From contig NZ_BDCC01000019.1 in NCBI RefSeq assembly GCF_001613305.1, positions 186,001-250,000 of the forward strand: a DNA stretch of 64,000 bases, written 5' to 3'. This DNA comes from Nocardia vaccinii NBRC 15922. Its GTDB lineage: Bacteria; Actinomycetota; Actinomycetes; Mycobacteriales; Mycobacteriaceae. Shown in pieces: positions 32,643 through 42,567 of this stretch. The notes under the pieces were generated by a model. It saw only the letters and a program-made list of their open reading frames with translations, was not told the origin of the DNA and ran no database searches. Position 1 is the first letter of the stretch. Every line of letters begins with the position of its first letter. The translations under genes and the position numbers were made by a program.

Positions 32643-33499
32643 GACGCGCTCCCGGGAGTCGCGGGGGCTGTCGGAGCGGTGTAGCCGGGAATACCGAGGT
32701 GCGCACCGATCTCGGCGAGCGCATCCACGACGGTCCTGTTATTCAGCTGCGGCCAGCCGCCGAACTGCGCCGGCATGTCGTTGCGGGTGCCCGCGCCGCC
32801 GATCTGGTCGACTGTCAGATCCGTGTGGTAGAGCAGCCATTTCAGCGCATCCCCGACGCTGACGGAATTCCCGTACGCATCGGTGATGGTGTCGCTCAAC
32901 TGCATATCGCCTCCTAGGCTCCATTGGCCGAAATCCGGTGTGTCGGCCTCATTTACGTCGCACGAAACGCCGCCCACCCATGCGGTGCCGATGCGTTGGT
33001 GCATGTTGATTCGGGGATCGACCTGGCCGCCGGACCAGGCATCGGTCTGCCACGCCCAGTGCGCGACCCCGGCATCCAGGGCGCGACTGACCGGGTAGTA
33101 ACCGCCGTAGATACCGACGTTCTGCTCGCCGATGACCGTCCCCGCGCCGGTCAGATACCCGTTGATCGCGGCCTGCTGCGCGGGGGTTGCGTCCCAGTCG
33201 GCCGAGAAGTAGATCGGACGCCCGTCGGGCATGCCGCACGCACGCGCCTGCGTCAGCCCGGCTTCGGCGTCGTAGCATCCGGCGTCGTAGCCCACGAGCA
33301 TCCGATCGGCGTAGGTCTCGTAATTCGCCACGATGTCGATGCCGTGCGCTCGAAGATCGTCGGCCTCCTCCGGCGTGAGCAGCTTGCCCGGCAATCCAGG
33401 TCCACCGTCAGTGAGATAACGGGAGACGAAGCTGTATCCGGCGCGTGCGATGGCCGCGCCGCCTGGGCGTCCGCCCGCGTAATCGAGTCCTTGGGTCAT
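32639..33499 (-). CDS. lysA: Endolysin, DUF1906 glycoside-hydrolase-like
   Basis: 286 residues. N-terminal DUF1906 TIM-barrel (about 1-200): GLDYAGGRPGG at the start, YETYADRM, YFSADWDATPAQQ with acidic catalytic candidates, and AHWAWQTDAWSGGQVDP. The C-terminal about 80 residues form a separate module of unknown binding type. Related to Rv2525c-like and GH25-like enzymes that cleave the peptidoglycan glycan. ATG 33499 (GGGAGCG upstream) starts exactly at the domain; the longer frame is spurious. Confidence 0.85.
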   Translation of the reverse strand: MTQGLDYAGGRPGGAAIARAGYSFVSRYLTDGGPGLPGKLLTPEEADDLRAHGIDIVANYETYADRMLVGYDAGCYDAEAGLTQARACGMPDGRPIYFSADWDATPAQQAAINGYLTGAGTVIGEQNVGIYGGYYPVSRALDAGVAHWAWQTDAWSGGQVDPRINMHQRIGTAWVGGVSCDVNEADTPDFGQWSLGGDMQLSDTITDAYGNSVSVGDALKWLLYHTDLTVDQIGGAGTRNDMPAQFGGWPQLNNRTVVDALAEIGAHLGIPGYTAPTAPATPGSAS

Positions 33500-34035
33500 C
33501 GCTGCGCGCTCCCGTCTTGGTCTTTCAGGTGCTGCCGGATCCGGTGATTGCGTTCGGCGAGATCGGCGAGCCGTTTGGTCGCGTTCGGTAGCTTGGCGGC
33601 GTACTCGGCGCTCGCCTTCTCGCGCTCCTTGGGCGTCATGGCCGGGAGCTTTTCGGCGAGTTCGGGATTCAGCACGGCGAGCGCGGCCTGCAACCGCTCC
33701 TTCGGGGTGCTCTGCTTCTCGGCCAGCACCGCCGCAGCGGCTGGATGCTCGGCCATGTACTGCGCGTACGTGTCGGCGTCCACCCAGTCGAGCAGCTTGC
33801 TGCCGGTTTCGGCTCCCCGCTGCTGGCCGGGGATCGGGAAGATGACGGCCTTGTCGTGGTGCAGCCGCAATCCCTTGTCCCACCACTCCGTTGCGATCAC
33901 GCGCGAGTGGAGCGAGTGCAGCGCGTACCGGCGCACCCTGCCGGGGCCCGGCAGCGGCAGCGAATCCAGGTAGCGCGTGAGCTCGGCGATTCCCGCCTCG
34001 CGGTCCTCGTCTTCGGGCATAGAGGCTCCCGTCAT
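33496..34035 (-). CDS. Conserved phage protein downstream of minor tail genes
   Basis: 179 residues. GPGRVRRYALHSLHSRVIATEWWDKGLRLHHDKAVIF is a recognisable actinophage tail-module block (DUF2744-like, from memory). The second half is a charged helix (PKEREKASAEYAAKLPNATKRL). ATGA overlaps on both sides tie it to the minor tail gene and endolysin. Confidence 0.65.
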   Translation of the reverse strand: MTGASMPEDEDREAGIAELTRYLDSLPLPGPGRVRRYALHSLHSRVIATEWWDKGLRLHHDKAVIFPIPGQQRGAETGSKLLDWVDADTYAQYMAEHPAAAAVLAEKQSTPKERLQAALAVLNPELAEKLPAMTPKEREKASAEYAAKLPNATKRLADLAERNHRIRQHLKDQDGSAQR

Positions 34036-35801
34036 GAGAGAAGGTGGACGCCGATATCGGCGATGGAGGCTTGCATCTTGGAGAGCATCCGAGCGAAGCG
34101 CTCCGCCTGCGTGAGCCGGGATTTCGCCTCACCGACCTGGACCTCGTAGTCGTGCGGCTTGCCTTGGGAGTAGTCCCAGGCGAGCGTCGCGATCGCGACC
34201 TGGTCGACGAACAGGAAGTTCGAGATCTCGAGGTCCGTGCTGCCGATCCTGTTGCCGGGCAGGAAATCCAGGAACGGCAGGTAGCGGGCCGAGCCGCCGA
34301 TCGTGAACACGTGCGCGGTCTCGCTGGCCGTCGCGTCGATCGCGGCACGGAACGCGTCGATCGCAGCGAGCGACCAGGCGTTGACGTTCGCGCTACCGCC
34401 GAGCACCTCACCCAGGTGCACCCAGCCGAGCGCATGCGCACGCGTGTTGTGGGTGTACTGGTCCCACGCGAAAATGCAGCCTTGGATAAACGGCATGATC
34501 ACGTCGGCTGCGATATCGCCTGCGTTGTCGACGAATCCAGATGTCAGCAGGAACCCGAGTAGGTCACCGCCGAGTTCGATCGCGATCTTCGCGGCCTCAT
34601 CGGCCAACGGGTTGTCGCCGCCCACGATGAACGACACCGCGGTGTCCGGTGAGTGCGTGAGGTCACTGGTTTCGATGGACGTGTACGGGCCGTCCATGAT
34701 CGTCACCCACGGATAGGGCGGCATCGTGCCGTTCCATCCGGCCGCGTAGTACTCGTCCGGCAGCAGCACGTTGTCGTTGCTGGTCGCGGTGAAAACGTCC
34801 TCGACGCCGCCCTCGGCCCACGAGACGACTGTGCGGGCGAACCCGTCGAACAGGTTGCCGATCACCGAGGTGCCGGCCGGATCGTAGAAGCCGGAGTTGT
34901 CGACAACCTCGAACACCAGCGCACCGTTGCGGCAGGTGGAAACGCCTGGCACGTCGATGGTTTCGCCGTCGATCGTCATGACGCGGCGGCACTGCATCGT
35001 CAGCTGCGCATCGTCCATCGCGTCGACGATCAGCTGATCGACACGATCCATCCGCATCGAGAAGAAGTTCCAGAGCGACGAATCATCGAGGTCGAACGGG
35101 TTCGCCTTGATGAACACTTGCCAGCTGGACCAGTCGAATAGAGCGTCCCAGGATCCGACGTCGAACGGGTCCTCGGGGATATTCCAGAGGTTGCCGTTTC
35201 GCCGGATCAGCTGGAGCAGGATTACCAGGGAGATACACCATTTCGAGGGCCCGAAAAGTGGCAAATCCCTTGGCCACTGGAAGACCTCGAGCGGCAGGAT
35301 CGGGTTCGGCGGGCACAAGTAGTACTGCAGGAACTGGGTGTCGTGGATGCACGTCAGCTCGACGTAACGGATCCCGTTCGCATCCTTGCGAAGCCGCCAG
35401 TTCTTGACCAGCCCGGACCACTGGAACGCGCCGCCCATGTGATCGACGATCAGCACGACGTTCGCCTTGATGACGTCCGCCATCGACGGATTCGCCTTGG
35501 CCAGCAACGGAATGTTGATGATGTAGCGGGAGATCGGGTGATCCGGCCGCAGCCGCAAAGTCCCGACGCCCGGGTCGGTGACCTTGTTTTTCAGCGGGAA
35601 CGAACCGGCGATGTTGTCGGCCGCCTCACCGACCAGGATCAGACCCTCGTCCTCGCGTCCGTCTGGCGGGTTCGTGAACACGCGCGCCCGCGGCTTCGCC
35701 CGCCGCATTGCCAGACGCTCCTCGCGGATGCGCTCGCACTCGTCCCACGTATCCGGAATGTCCGCCAGGGTGAGCGGCTCCGGGGGCGTCATCGTCGTCA
35801 C
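34032..35801 (-). CDS. Minor tail protein (large, Gp37-like)
   Basis: 589 residues from GTG 35801 (GTGA overlap; ATG 35792 also possible). Beta-rich, with conserved-looking aromatic blocks (DHMGGAFQWSGLVKNWRLRK, NPPDGRED) typical of the siphophage tail-hub protein after the distal tail gene. A helical segment at about 400-470 is rich in Ala/Gly. Probably part of the baseplate around the tape measure tip. Confidence 0.78.
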   Translation of the reverse strand: MTTMTPPEPLTLADIPDTWDECERIREERLAMRRAKPRARVFTNPPDGREDEGLILVGEAADNIAGSFPLKNKVTDPGVGTLRLRPDHPISRYIINIPLLAKANPSMADVIKANVVLIVDHMGGAFQWSGLVKNWRLRKDANGIRYVELTCIHDTQFLQYYLCPPNPILPLEVFQWPRDLPLFGPSKWCISLVILLQLIRRNGNLWNIPEDPFDVGSWDALFDWSSWQVFIKANPFDLDDSSLWNFFSMRMDRVDQLIVDAMDDAQLTMQCRRVMTIDGETIDVPGVSTCRNGALVFEVVDNSGFYDPAGTSVIGNLFDGFARTVVSWAEGGVEDVFTATSNDNVLLPDEYYAAGWNGTMPPYPWVTIMDGPYTSIETSDLTHSPDTAVSFIVGGDNPLADEAAKIAIELGGDLLGFLLTSGFVDNAGDIAADVIMPFIQGCIFAWDQYTHNTRAHALGWVHLGEVLGGSANVNAWSLAAIDAFRAAIDATASETAHVFTIGGSARYLPFLDFLPGNRIGSTDLEISNFLFVDQVAIATLAWDYSQGKPHDYEVQVGEAKSRLTQAERFARMLSKMQASIADIGVHLLS

Positions 35802-36703
35802 AAGCTCACCCCGAACGGCCGCGAAAACCAGGCCGGGCACACCACGTACGCCGTGGTGTTCGCCGTGCCGCCGACCAGCTCGAGCGGGACCTGTGTCGGC
35901 GGCGTCTTCGGCGCTACGGGATACATGAGCTGCACGCCCAGATTCCGCTGTTCGACAGGTGTATTCGACGCCGCGACCATCTGCTTCTGATATGGATCGG
36001 TGTCCAGGTCCAGATCCTCACCGGCCTGTAGCGGATTCAACGTGACCGTACGCGTGGCGTCCTGGCCGGGCGTGCGCCCGAACTTCAGCTCTTGGCCCCA
36101 GCTGTAATCGGGGACCGTCCATGTCCCCGGGGCGGGCAGTTTCCATTCGAGGAAGATCGGGACGTTGCCGCGGTTCTCCACCCAGATCGGCAGCGTGCCA
36201 TTGCCGGTGGGAAATGTGCACGGGTAGACGATGCTTTCAGCCGCCCAGAACGGCCGCTCGCACGCGGCCATAATCGCCATCGTCGAGGTGTCCTGCAGAA
36301 AGGGTGATTTCCCTTCCCATGCGCCTTTCGAATACGAGTCCGGGGCTTGATACAGGCGCATCTCGAGATCGCGCGTCGACCCGGGAGCCTCCGCAGTAAT
36401 CGAAAATGTGTCGTCGAACATGCCGAGGTCGTCGCGGAAATCGGACTCGATCTGCATCCACTGATCCGGATCCGGATGGTGCACATTCACGCCGAATGTG
36501 GGCCTGCGCTGCTTCCACTGAAAGCCTTGATACGACTGGCCGTAGATGCTCTTGATGTAGAACGTGTCAGCGTCCGCGTCGGTGAGCAGCTGACTCGTGT
36601 TCTTCTGAATCTCGACGCCCTCGGTGCCATCCGTGAGATTCCAGCTGCGGCCAGATGTCTTGTTGGACAGCGTGAGTCGCAGATACTGCGAGCGGTCGAT
36701 CAT
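35798..36703 (-). CDS. Distal tail-type minor tail protein
   Basis: 301 residues. Immediately follows the tape measure gene with an ATGA overlap, the canonical position of the distal tail (Dit-like) protein. RSWNLTDGTEGVEI, QGFQWKQRRPTFGVNVHHPDP and a C-terminal GTWTVPDYSWGQELKFGR module are beta-sandwich-like. Confidence 0.78.
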   Translation of the reverse strand: MIDRSQYLRLTLSNKTSGRSWNLTDGTEGVEIQKNTSQLLTDADADTFYIKSIYGQSYQGFQWKQRRPTFGVNVHHPDPDQWMQIESDFRDDLGMFDDTFSITAEAPGSTRDLEMRLYQAPDSYSKGAWEGKSPFLQDTSTMAIMAACERPFWAAESIVYPCTFPTGNGTLPIWVENRGNVPIFLEWKLPAPGTWTVPDYSWGQELKFGRTPGQDATRTVTLNPLQAGEDLDLDTDPYQKQMVAASNTPVEQRNLGVQLMYPVAPKTPPTQVPLELVGGTANTTAYVVCPAWFSRPFGVSL

Positions 36704-39700
36704 ACGGGCCACGTCGACATCCCCCCGAGCGTCGAGCGGGCGACCTGCTGATTCATGTGGTCCATGAATTCGCCCATGTGCATGATCCGCGGTTCGTTGA
36801 CGTGCACGTCGTTGTGGTAGTGCGTCTCACCGCTGCCGCCGCGCGTCGCGGACATGTCGTAGTTGCTCGGCATCGGCAACGGCTGGAACTGCGCGCCGGC
36901 GTTCATCGCGTCCAGGAATGGCGCATTCTGCTGCGCGCCAGCCGCATTCGTGACGTGCAGGTACTCGCCGTTCGAGCCCCACCACAGCATCGGGACGCTG
37001 TCCGAGCGCGGACCACCAGGGCCGCCGACCCAGCCGCCATCGGCGTAGCCGCCGGTCGTCGGCCAGATCTTCTCCGGGCCGCCGTACTTGCTGTCCACGT
37101 AGTTGAGCGCGGCAGCGATATTCGGTGCCGCGTCGGTCTGTGAACCCGGAAACCGCGCATCCTGGTATGCCGCGAACGTCGTGTCGATCACCTGCAAGAG
37201 ACCCTTCGACGGATGGCCGGCCGCGGCGTTCGAGTCGTAGTTGTTGACCGCGTTCGGGTCGCCGCCGCTCTCGTCCTGGATCTGCTCGACGGTGATCCCG
37301 GCATCTGCCGGATTGCGGCCGGTGGCGGTCAGGATCGCCTGGACAGTGCCGAGCCACTGCTGCGCGCCCCCACCCGGGACGTAGGTATGCGCCAGCGCGG
37401 CGTTCGATGCGGCACTCGCCGATGTGCCCGCGGTGCCGGCGTAGCTGGCCGTGGCCGGGTTGGTGGGCGAGCCCTGCTGCGTCGTGGTCGTGACGATCGT
37501 CGGCAGGTTTTGCGGCGCGTACCCAGCCGCACCCAAACCTGCGCCAGCGATACCGGACGCCGCCCCAGACGCCGCGATGCCCTTCTGGAACGCGCTGTTC
37601 CACGCGTTGCCCTGGGACAGGATCGACCCGCCCAGGCCCAGCGAGTTCAGCAGGCCACCCGCGAGCGCACCGCCCAGCTCGCCACCGAACTTGTTCCCGA
37701 ACCGGCCGCCGATCCCGGCGTTCACCGCCGCGCCCTGCCCGCCGGGAATCGATGCGCCGATCGCGGCACCGATCACCGAACCGATGCCGATGCCCAACGC
37801 CTGACCGGCACCCTGAGCGCTGAACAGCGTTGCCGCACCGGCGCTCTGGTTCTGCATATCCCGGCCGACCGTGTTCGCTGCCTTGTTGTACGCATAGTCC
37901 GCAGCGGTCTTGTCCGCCTGCGTCGATGCCGGGTTCGCATAAACGGCGTTGCGCTGCGAGTTCGCCTGATCGAACGCGGCTTTGTCCTGGGCGAGCTGAA
38001 TCTGCTCATCGGACTGCGGAGCAGGCGCAGCAGCCTGCGGATTGAGCACTGATTGCGAGCTCACACCCGGCGTCGGCGTCGCCAGGGTGCCGGCCGCCGG
38101 GTTGCCGAGGCCGCCATCGGCGGTGTTCACCGTCGCCGAGCTCATGTTGAGGTAGGCGTGCTGCGTGAACAGGCTGGCATTCGAGCCGAGCGCACTGCCG
38201 CCGAGCAGCACCTTCCCCGCGCTGCCAGACGACTCGATGTTCTGGCCGTTCGGCAGCGTCCCGGCGGTGTGGCCGCCGCCGGGCATCGATGGATCGTCGA
38301 TCCATCCGACGCTGAAGACGCCGTTGCCGGAACCGGTTCCGAGCTTCCAGCCCAGCGCTTGCAGCCATGGGCCCTCACTGCTGGTCGCCATCCGGCCGCT
38401 GGACGGATCCAGACCGTCCGCCTTCAGCGCGAGCTGCGAGATCAGGCCAGAGCAGTCCAGCGCACCGCCGTACGGCTGCCCGGCGAGCGACTGCGCCAGC
38501 GCCAGCACTGCAGCGATGTTGCTCGCACCCGAGGCCGTGGCCGACGTGCTCGATGAGGCCGGGGTGCTGCCGGGCTGACCGCCGGTCGCGTAGCCGGGAA
38601 GCATCGCGATCAGCTTCGGGTCGATCCGGCGCTCGTTCAGAGCTTGGAAAAACGAGACGCCGTACGTGTCGACAGCGCCCTCGGACTCGACGAATTCGCC
38701 TGTGCTGGCGCGGATCACCATCGAATCCGAGGTGCCATTGCCGGGTCCGCTGAGCAGGCCGCCAGTGGCGTGCGCGCCCGCGAAGAACGGCGCGACGTTC
38801 GAGGGCACACCCGGCGCCGGAGTCGGCGTCACCGGCGTCCCGAACCCGGGCGAATACTGCCCCGGCAGCCCAAGGCTGTACGCGTAGTACTGCAGGCCGC
38901 CAGGAATGTTCCCGGCCCGGTCTTTGCTGTCGGTGATCAGCTTCTCGAGCTGCTGCACCGCGCCGGTGGCCTGCGTGGTGTCCGCAGTGAACGTGGCCTT
39001 GAAGTTCCCCGCCAGCGGCTGATAGTGCTTGAGCAGCTCGTCGGCCTGGCTCTGCGTGTAGCCCATCGCCTCGATGGACTTCGTCGCCGAGTCGCGGATC
39101 GCGTCGGACTTCTTCTGCGCGGCAGCCTGCGCCTGGTCGGCGTTCTGGCCGTGCTGGATCGCGTCCTTGTAGACGGCCGCGGTTTCCTGCTCCCACGCTG
39201 GGGCGAGCTGCTGGTTCAGCAGCTGATAGAGCGCCTGCCCCTTCGAGGTGGTCGTATCGATCGCGCCCGACGCGTCGATCGTGGCCCCTGCCGCGGTTGA
39301 GGCGTTCGTGCCCATCGCGGTGAGCGCCTCGTTGACCTTCAACGTCGCGTCTTCGACGGTGAGACCGCCCTGACGCTGCCGCTCGAGCGCATTCGTCGCG
39401 GCGTCGATCGAGTTCGCGGCGTCCCGGTTCTTATCGCTCAGATCCTGGATCGCGGCCGCGACCGGATGCACCGAGGATGCGTCGACGGCCCACTCGTCGC
39501 GCAGCTCGGTGAGCTTGTGCGCCGCATCCTCGCCGCCCGAGCCCATGCCCTTCAGCTGGCCGATCAACTGGTCGAACTGCGGCTTGCTGCCGGTGATCTT
39601 CGCCGACAGCTGATCGTTACTCAGCCCGATCTTGTCCAGCGCCGCCGAGGCGGCCTGCGACTCCTCGTCGACGGATTTCCGCGTGCTGTAGTTGGCGGCG

Positions 39701-42114
39701 ACGCCCTTCCCCAGGCCGCCGAACCATGAGCTCGAGACGCCCGCCAGGCCCGCCGACCAGTAGTCGGTGACACCGGGCATGTCCTTGGCGTTCGTAGCCA
39801 GCGCATCCCGGTAGTTCTTGATCGCGTTCGTGTTGGCGTCGATCACACCGGTATCGAGCGCGCCGCCGGAAGACTGCAACGCCTTCCGCATGGCGCTGGC
39901 GTCCTGCGTGGTCTGCAGAACCTGCCCGTGGAAGCGGTCGATCGCAGCCGAACCCTTATCGGCGGACTCGGAGAACGTCAGGAACCCGACCGCGGCCACG
40001 CTCAATGCGACTGTCCATGGGTTCCCGAGCAGCCCGATCAGGCCACTCCCCGCAGCCTTCAGCTTGCCCAGACCGCCCGAGCCCTCGGCGGCTCCGCCGG
40101 CACTCTTCGCGAGGAAGTCGATCGCCAGCTTCGCGCCGTCGACCGCAGGCTTGACCGTCTTGAAACCCGCGTAGGCGGCGATGGCCAGCTCAACGAGGCG
40201 CGGGTGATCGGATAGGAAGTGCGCGATCTCGTGCAGCGGCGCTCCGATGACCGACCCCCACAGGTGGAAGCCTTCGACAACCCCCTGTGCCAGGCCCGGC
40301 AGATCTTTCAGCAACGGTGCCAGCTGTTGGCCGTCTTGGCGTAGTTCACGGAAGAATGAACCCAGCTCCGTCTGGCCCTGGCCGCTCTTGAGGAACGCGG
40401 CCATGCGGCCGGTGAGGTTGTCGAGAGACTGCACTACCGAACTGCCGTCACCCGCCGCGCGGAACACCGACGCCACGGACGAACCGAGGTGCTCGACGGT
40501 CTGGCCGAGCTCGCGCGCCGAGGTGATGCCCTGCTTCATCCAGGCATCGAATTCGCCATCGCTGGTCGTGCGCAGGATCAGGTTGTCGAACTTCGTCGCC
40601 ATGTCGTCGACGGCCTGCCCCATCGCGGGCAGTTCCCTCGAACCGGCCGCCGCCAGCGTGGTAATGGCCTGAGTGAACGGCGCCGCAGCGCCCGAGGCAT
40701 TCCGGAACCCGGCGACCGTGTTGGTGAGGAACTCACCGAAGTTCGCCTTGCTGCCGGGCGACGACAACTCGAGGAGTGTCGCGCGAAGGCCCGTGTTCAG
40801 TGCTTCGTCGACACCGACAACACCCGCTTTGAACGCCGGCAGCTGCGTGTTGGCCAGCCGCTCGATCGCCGGGCCGAGGCCATTGGTCAGCGCATCCTGC
40901 CCGGCGATGCGCACGTCGGTCCATGCCGGGCCGAGAGCGCGGATATCGGCGACGAGTTCGCGCGCATTGGGCGACAGCTTCGCCAGCGCAGAGGCGATCT
41001 TGTCCTGTCCGCCGGACTGGGCGGCCTGTTCCTCGGCTTTCTGTACACCGATCAGGGCTTGGCTCAGCTGGTGCGCGGCATCAGCCTCGGCCTGAATCCC
41101 GTCGCTGACCTTCTGCTTCGCCGCGACGACCTGATCCGAGCCCTCGATACCCTTGCGGTTGGCCTCGGCGGCGTCCTGCGCGGTGTCGTTGAGCTTGTTC
41201 TGCGCCCGCTGCTGCCCGATGACCGCACGCTGATAGTCGTCGAGGGCCTTCTGCCGCTGGTCCGCGTCGGCGGTCGGGTCGTACTGGACTTTCTGCAGGT
41301 TCTTCGCGGCCTCGGAGACCGCGACCGACGCATCGGTGACGTTGACCTTCTGCTCCTCGAGCGAAAGGTTCACGTCCCGGATCGACCGCGAGGTGTCCTT
41401 GTAGGCGGTGTTGAGATCCTGCTCGTCCTGGGTGAGATTGCGGACCGCGGTCTGCCCGGCGCGCTGCGCGGTACCCACCTGATACTGGGCTTCAGCCACA
41501 GCATTGAGGGCGTCGCGCTGTTTGACTGCTGTCTGAGCGGAATCCGCCGACGCCGCGGTGTACGCCTTGAAAACGTCCGAGATACCGTGCGCGCCGATCG
41601 CCGCGGAGATGCCGCCGAACGCGAGCGCACCACCTGCGGCGGGCAGCAGCGCCAGCGCGCGAGACGCCTGCGTCGCCGCATCAGCGATAGCGAGCAGATC
41701 GGAGACCGCCGCCGCGGCACCGTTGACGCCGACGACCTTCATGTTGAGGGTCGCGGCTTCCTTCAGGTCACCCTTGAGCGACTCCAGGTCTCGCTTGAGT
41801 TTGTTGCTCGCCGATTTACTGGTCGCCTCGTCGGCGGTAACCCCGATCTTGACCGGGTTGGCTTCCTGCTCGGCACGCCAGCGGTCCAGGTCCGCGCTGG
41901 CCTGCTCGGTGTCCGCGTCCACACGCACGGACATGTCGCGGCCCGCGTCGGCGCGCCACTTCTCCATCTGCGTGTCCGCGTCCGCGGTCTGCGGCTCGAC
42001 CGTGACCTTCAGGCGAGCATCGACCGCCTCCAGGTCCGCACGGAGTTCCTCGACGAACTTGTCGAAATCCGGATGGATGGAGACCCCGGCATTACCCGCG
42101 GTGTAGTCGGCCAA
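36700..42114 (-). CDS. Tape measure protein with NlpC/P60-like and SLT-like domains
   Basis: 1804 residues, the longest gene. Residues 1-700 are coiled coil (ADADTQMEKWRAD, DQRQKALDDYQRAVIG). Hydrophobic segments lie near 700-725 and 1435-1465. An NlpC/P60-like domain occupies about 1195-1320 (GQPYGGALDCSGL with Cys about 1221; His in GGGHTAG). A lytic-transglycosylase domain occupies about 1583-1705 (TVEQIQDESGGDPNAV, Glu about 1615; then SKGLLQVIDTTF). These suggest peptidoglycan cutting during DNA injection. Length implies a tail of roughly 270 nm at 1.5 angstrom per residue. Confidence 0.93.
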   Translation of the reverse strand: MADYTAGNAGVSIHPDFDKFVEELRADLEAVDARLKVTVEPQTADADTQMEKWRADAGRDMSVRVDADTEQASADLDRWRAEQEANPVKIGVTADEATSKSASNKLKRDLESLKGDLKEAATLNMKVVGVNGAAAAVSDLLAIADAATQASRALALLPAAGGALAFGGISAAIGAHGISDVFKAYTAASADSAQTAVKQRDALNAVAEAQYQVGTAQRAGQTAVRNLTQDEQDLNTAYKDTSRSIRDVNLSLEEQKVNVTDASVAVSEAAKNLQKVQYDPTADADQRQKALDDYQRAVIGQQRAQNKLNDTAQDAAEANRKGIEGSDQVVAAKQKVSDGIQAEADAAHQLSQALIGVQKAEEQAAQSGGQDKIASALAKLSPNARELVADIRALGPAWTDVRIAGQDALTNGLGPAIERLANTQLPAFKAGVVGVDEALNTGLRATLLELSSPGSKANFGEFLTNTVAGFRNASGAAAPFTQAITTLAAAGSRELPAMGQAVDDMATKFDNLILRTTSDGEFDAWMKQGITSARELGQTVEHLGSSVASVFRAAGDGSSVVQSLDNLTGRMAAFLKSGQGQTELGSFFRELRQDGQQLAPLLKDLPGLAQGVVEGFHLWGSVIGAPLHEIAHFLSDHPRLVELAIAAYAGFKTVKPAVDGAKLAIDFLAKSAGGAAEGSGGLGKLKAAGSGLIGLLGNPWTVALSVAAVGFLTFSESADKGSAAIDRFHGQVLQTTQDASAMRKALQSSGGALDTGVIDANTNAIKNYRDALATNAKDMPGVTDYWSAGLAGVSSSWFGGLGKGVAANYSTRKSVDEESQAASAALDKIGLSNDQLSAKITGSKPQFDQLIGQLKGMGSGGEDAAHKLTELRDEWAVDASSVHPVAAAIQDLSDKNRDAANSIDAATNALERQRQGGLTVEDATLKVNEALTAMGTNASTAAGATIDASGAIDTTTSKGQALYQLLNQQLAPAWEQETAAVYKDAIQHGQNADQAQAAAQKKSDAIRDSATKSIEAMGYTQSQADELLKHYQPLAGNFKATFTADTTQATGAVQQLEKLITDSKDRAGNIPGGLQYYAYSLGLPGQYSPGFGTPVTPTPAPGVPSNVAPFFAGAHATGGLLSGPGNGTSDSMVIRASTGEFVESEGAVDTYGVSFFQALNERRIDPKLIAMLPGYATGGQPGSTPASSSTSATASGASNIAAVLALAQSLAGQPYGGALDCSGLISQLALKADGLDPSSGRMATSSEGPWLQALGWKLGTGSGNGVFSVGWIDDPSMPGGGHTAGTLPNGQNIESSGSAGKVLLGGSALGSNASLFTQHAYLNMSSATVNTADGGLGNPAAGTLATPTPGVSSQSVLNPQAAAPAPQSDEQIQLAQDKAAFDQANSQRNAVYANPASTQADKTAADYAYNKAANTVGRDMQNQSAGAATLFSAQGAGQALGIGIGSVIGAAIGASIPGGQGAAVNAGIGGRFGNKFGGELGGALAGGLLNSLGLGGSILSQGNAWNSAFQKGIAASGAASGIAGAGLGAAGYAPQNLPTIVTTTTQQGSPTNPATASYAGTAGTSASAASNAALAHTYVPGGGAQQWLGTVQAILTATGRNPADAGITVEQIQDESGGDPNAVNNYDSNAAAGHPSKGLLQVIDTTFAAYQDARFPGSQTDAAPNIAAALNYVDSKYGGPEKIWPTTGGYADGGWVGGPGGPRSDSVPMLWWGSNGEYLHVTNAAGAQQNAPFLDAMNAGAQFQPLPMPSNYDMSATRGGSGETHYHNDVHVNEPRIMHMGEFMDHMNQQVARSTLGGMSTWPV

Positions 42115-42567
42115 TCAGTTCACCTCCCACGGGACGAGAATCGAGCGGATGTGCAGCGACTTGGCCGCGAGCAGCTCGTTTTGCCTTGCTTCCCAAGGCA
42201 TTTCGGGGCGAGCGGCCGTCGGTGCGCCCTTCGGGTCGGCGCGCATCGTGGCGTAGAGGATGCGCCACAGGATGTCCTGCATGTTCGCGAGCTCGCCGCG
42301 GATGGGGTCGAACTCCTCGAGCGGCGGGGGCGGCGCTTTCTTCGGCAGCGCCTTGGTCGCCATGTACTCGATCAGTTCCGGATCCCGCAGCAGTGCGGCG
42401 CGATATCGGGAGCCGCCGCCGCGCAGGTCGGCAATGAACTCGAACAGCTCGTGCCAGTCGCGTTCGCCGCGGAAGAATTCGTTCAGATCCAGACCGTGAA
42501 ATTGCCTGCGCAGGTCGATGCGCAGCTCGGCCCCGTAGCGCCCGACGAGCTCTACGAGGCCGTATAA
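42115..42567 (-). CDS. Tail assembly chaperone, frameshift extension (gpT-like)
   Basis: Continues gpG in the -1 frame from 42567: 150 residues beginning LYGLVELVGRYGAELRID, with DLNEFFRGERDWHELFEFIA, and ending LVPWEVN just before the tape measure start. The frame has no good ribosome site or start near its beginning; an internal ATG at 42363 is within the conserved part. The fusion (gpGT) would be 284 residues. Confidence 0.85.
   Translation of the reverse strand, partial: LYGLVELVGRYGAELRIDLRRQFHGLDLNEFFRGERDWHELFEFIADLRGGGSRYRAALLRDPELIEYMATKALPKKAPPPPLEEFDPIRGELANMQDILWRILYATMRADPKGAPTAARPEMPWEARQNELLAAKSLHIRSILVPWEVN

Noticed and set aside
32639..34441. 600-codon frame containing the endolysin
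   Set aside because: The portion upstream of 33499 is a shadow of the genes at 33496-34441; the DUF1906 domain begins exactly at ATG 33499 with a ribosome site.
42115..42363. Independent 82-codon gene downstream of gpG
   Set aside because: The frame continues upstream to the slippery heptamer with protein-like sequence and no ribosome site at 42363, so it is the frameshift extension.
40489..42567. 692-codon plus-strand open frame opposite the tape measure gene
   Set aside because: High GC leaves antisense frames open. Composition is Arg/Gly/Leu-rich with no motif, while the minus strand encodes a clear tape measure protein.
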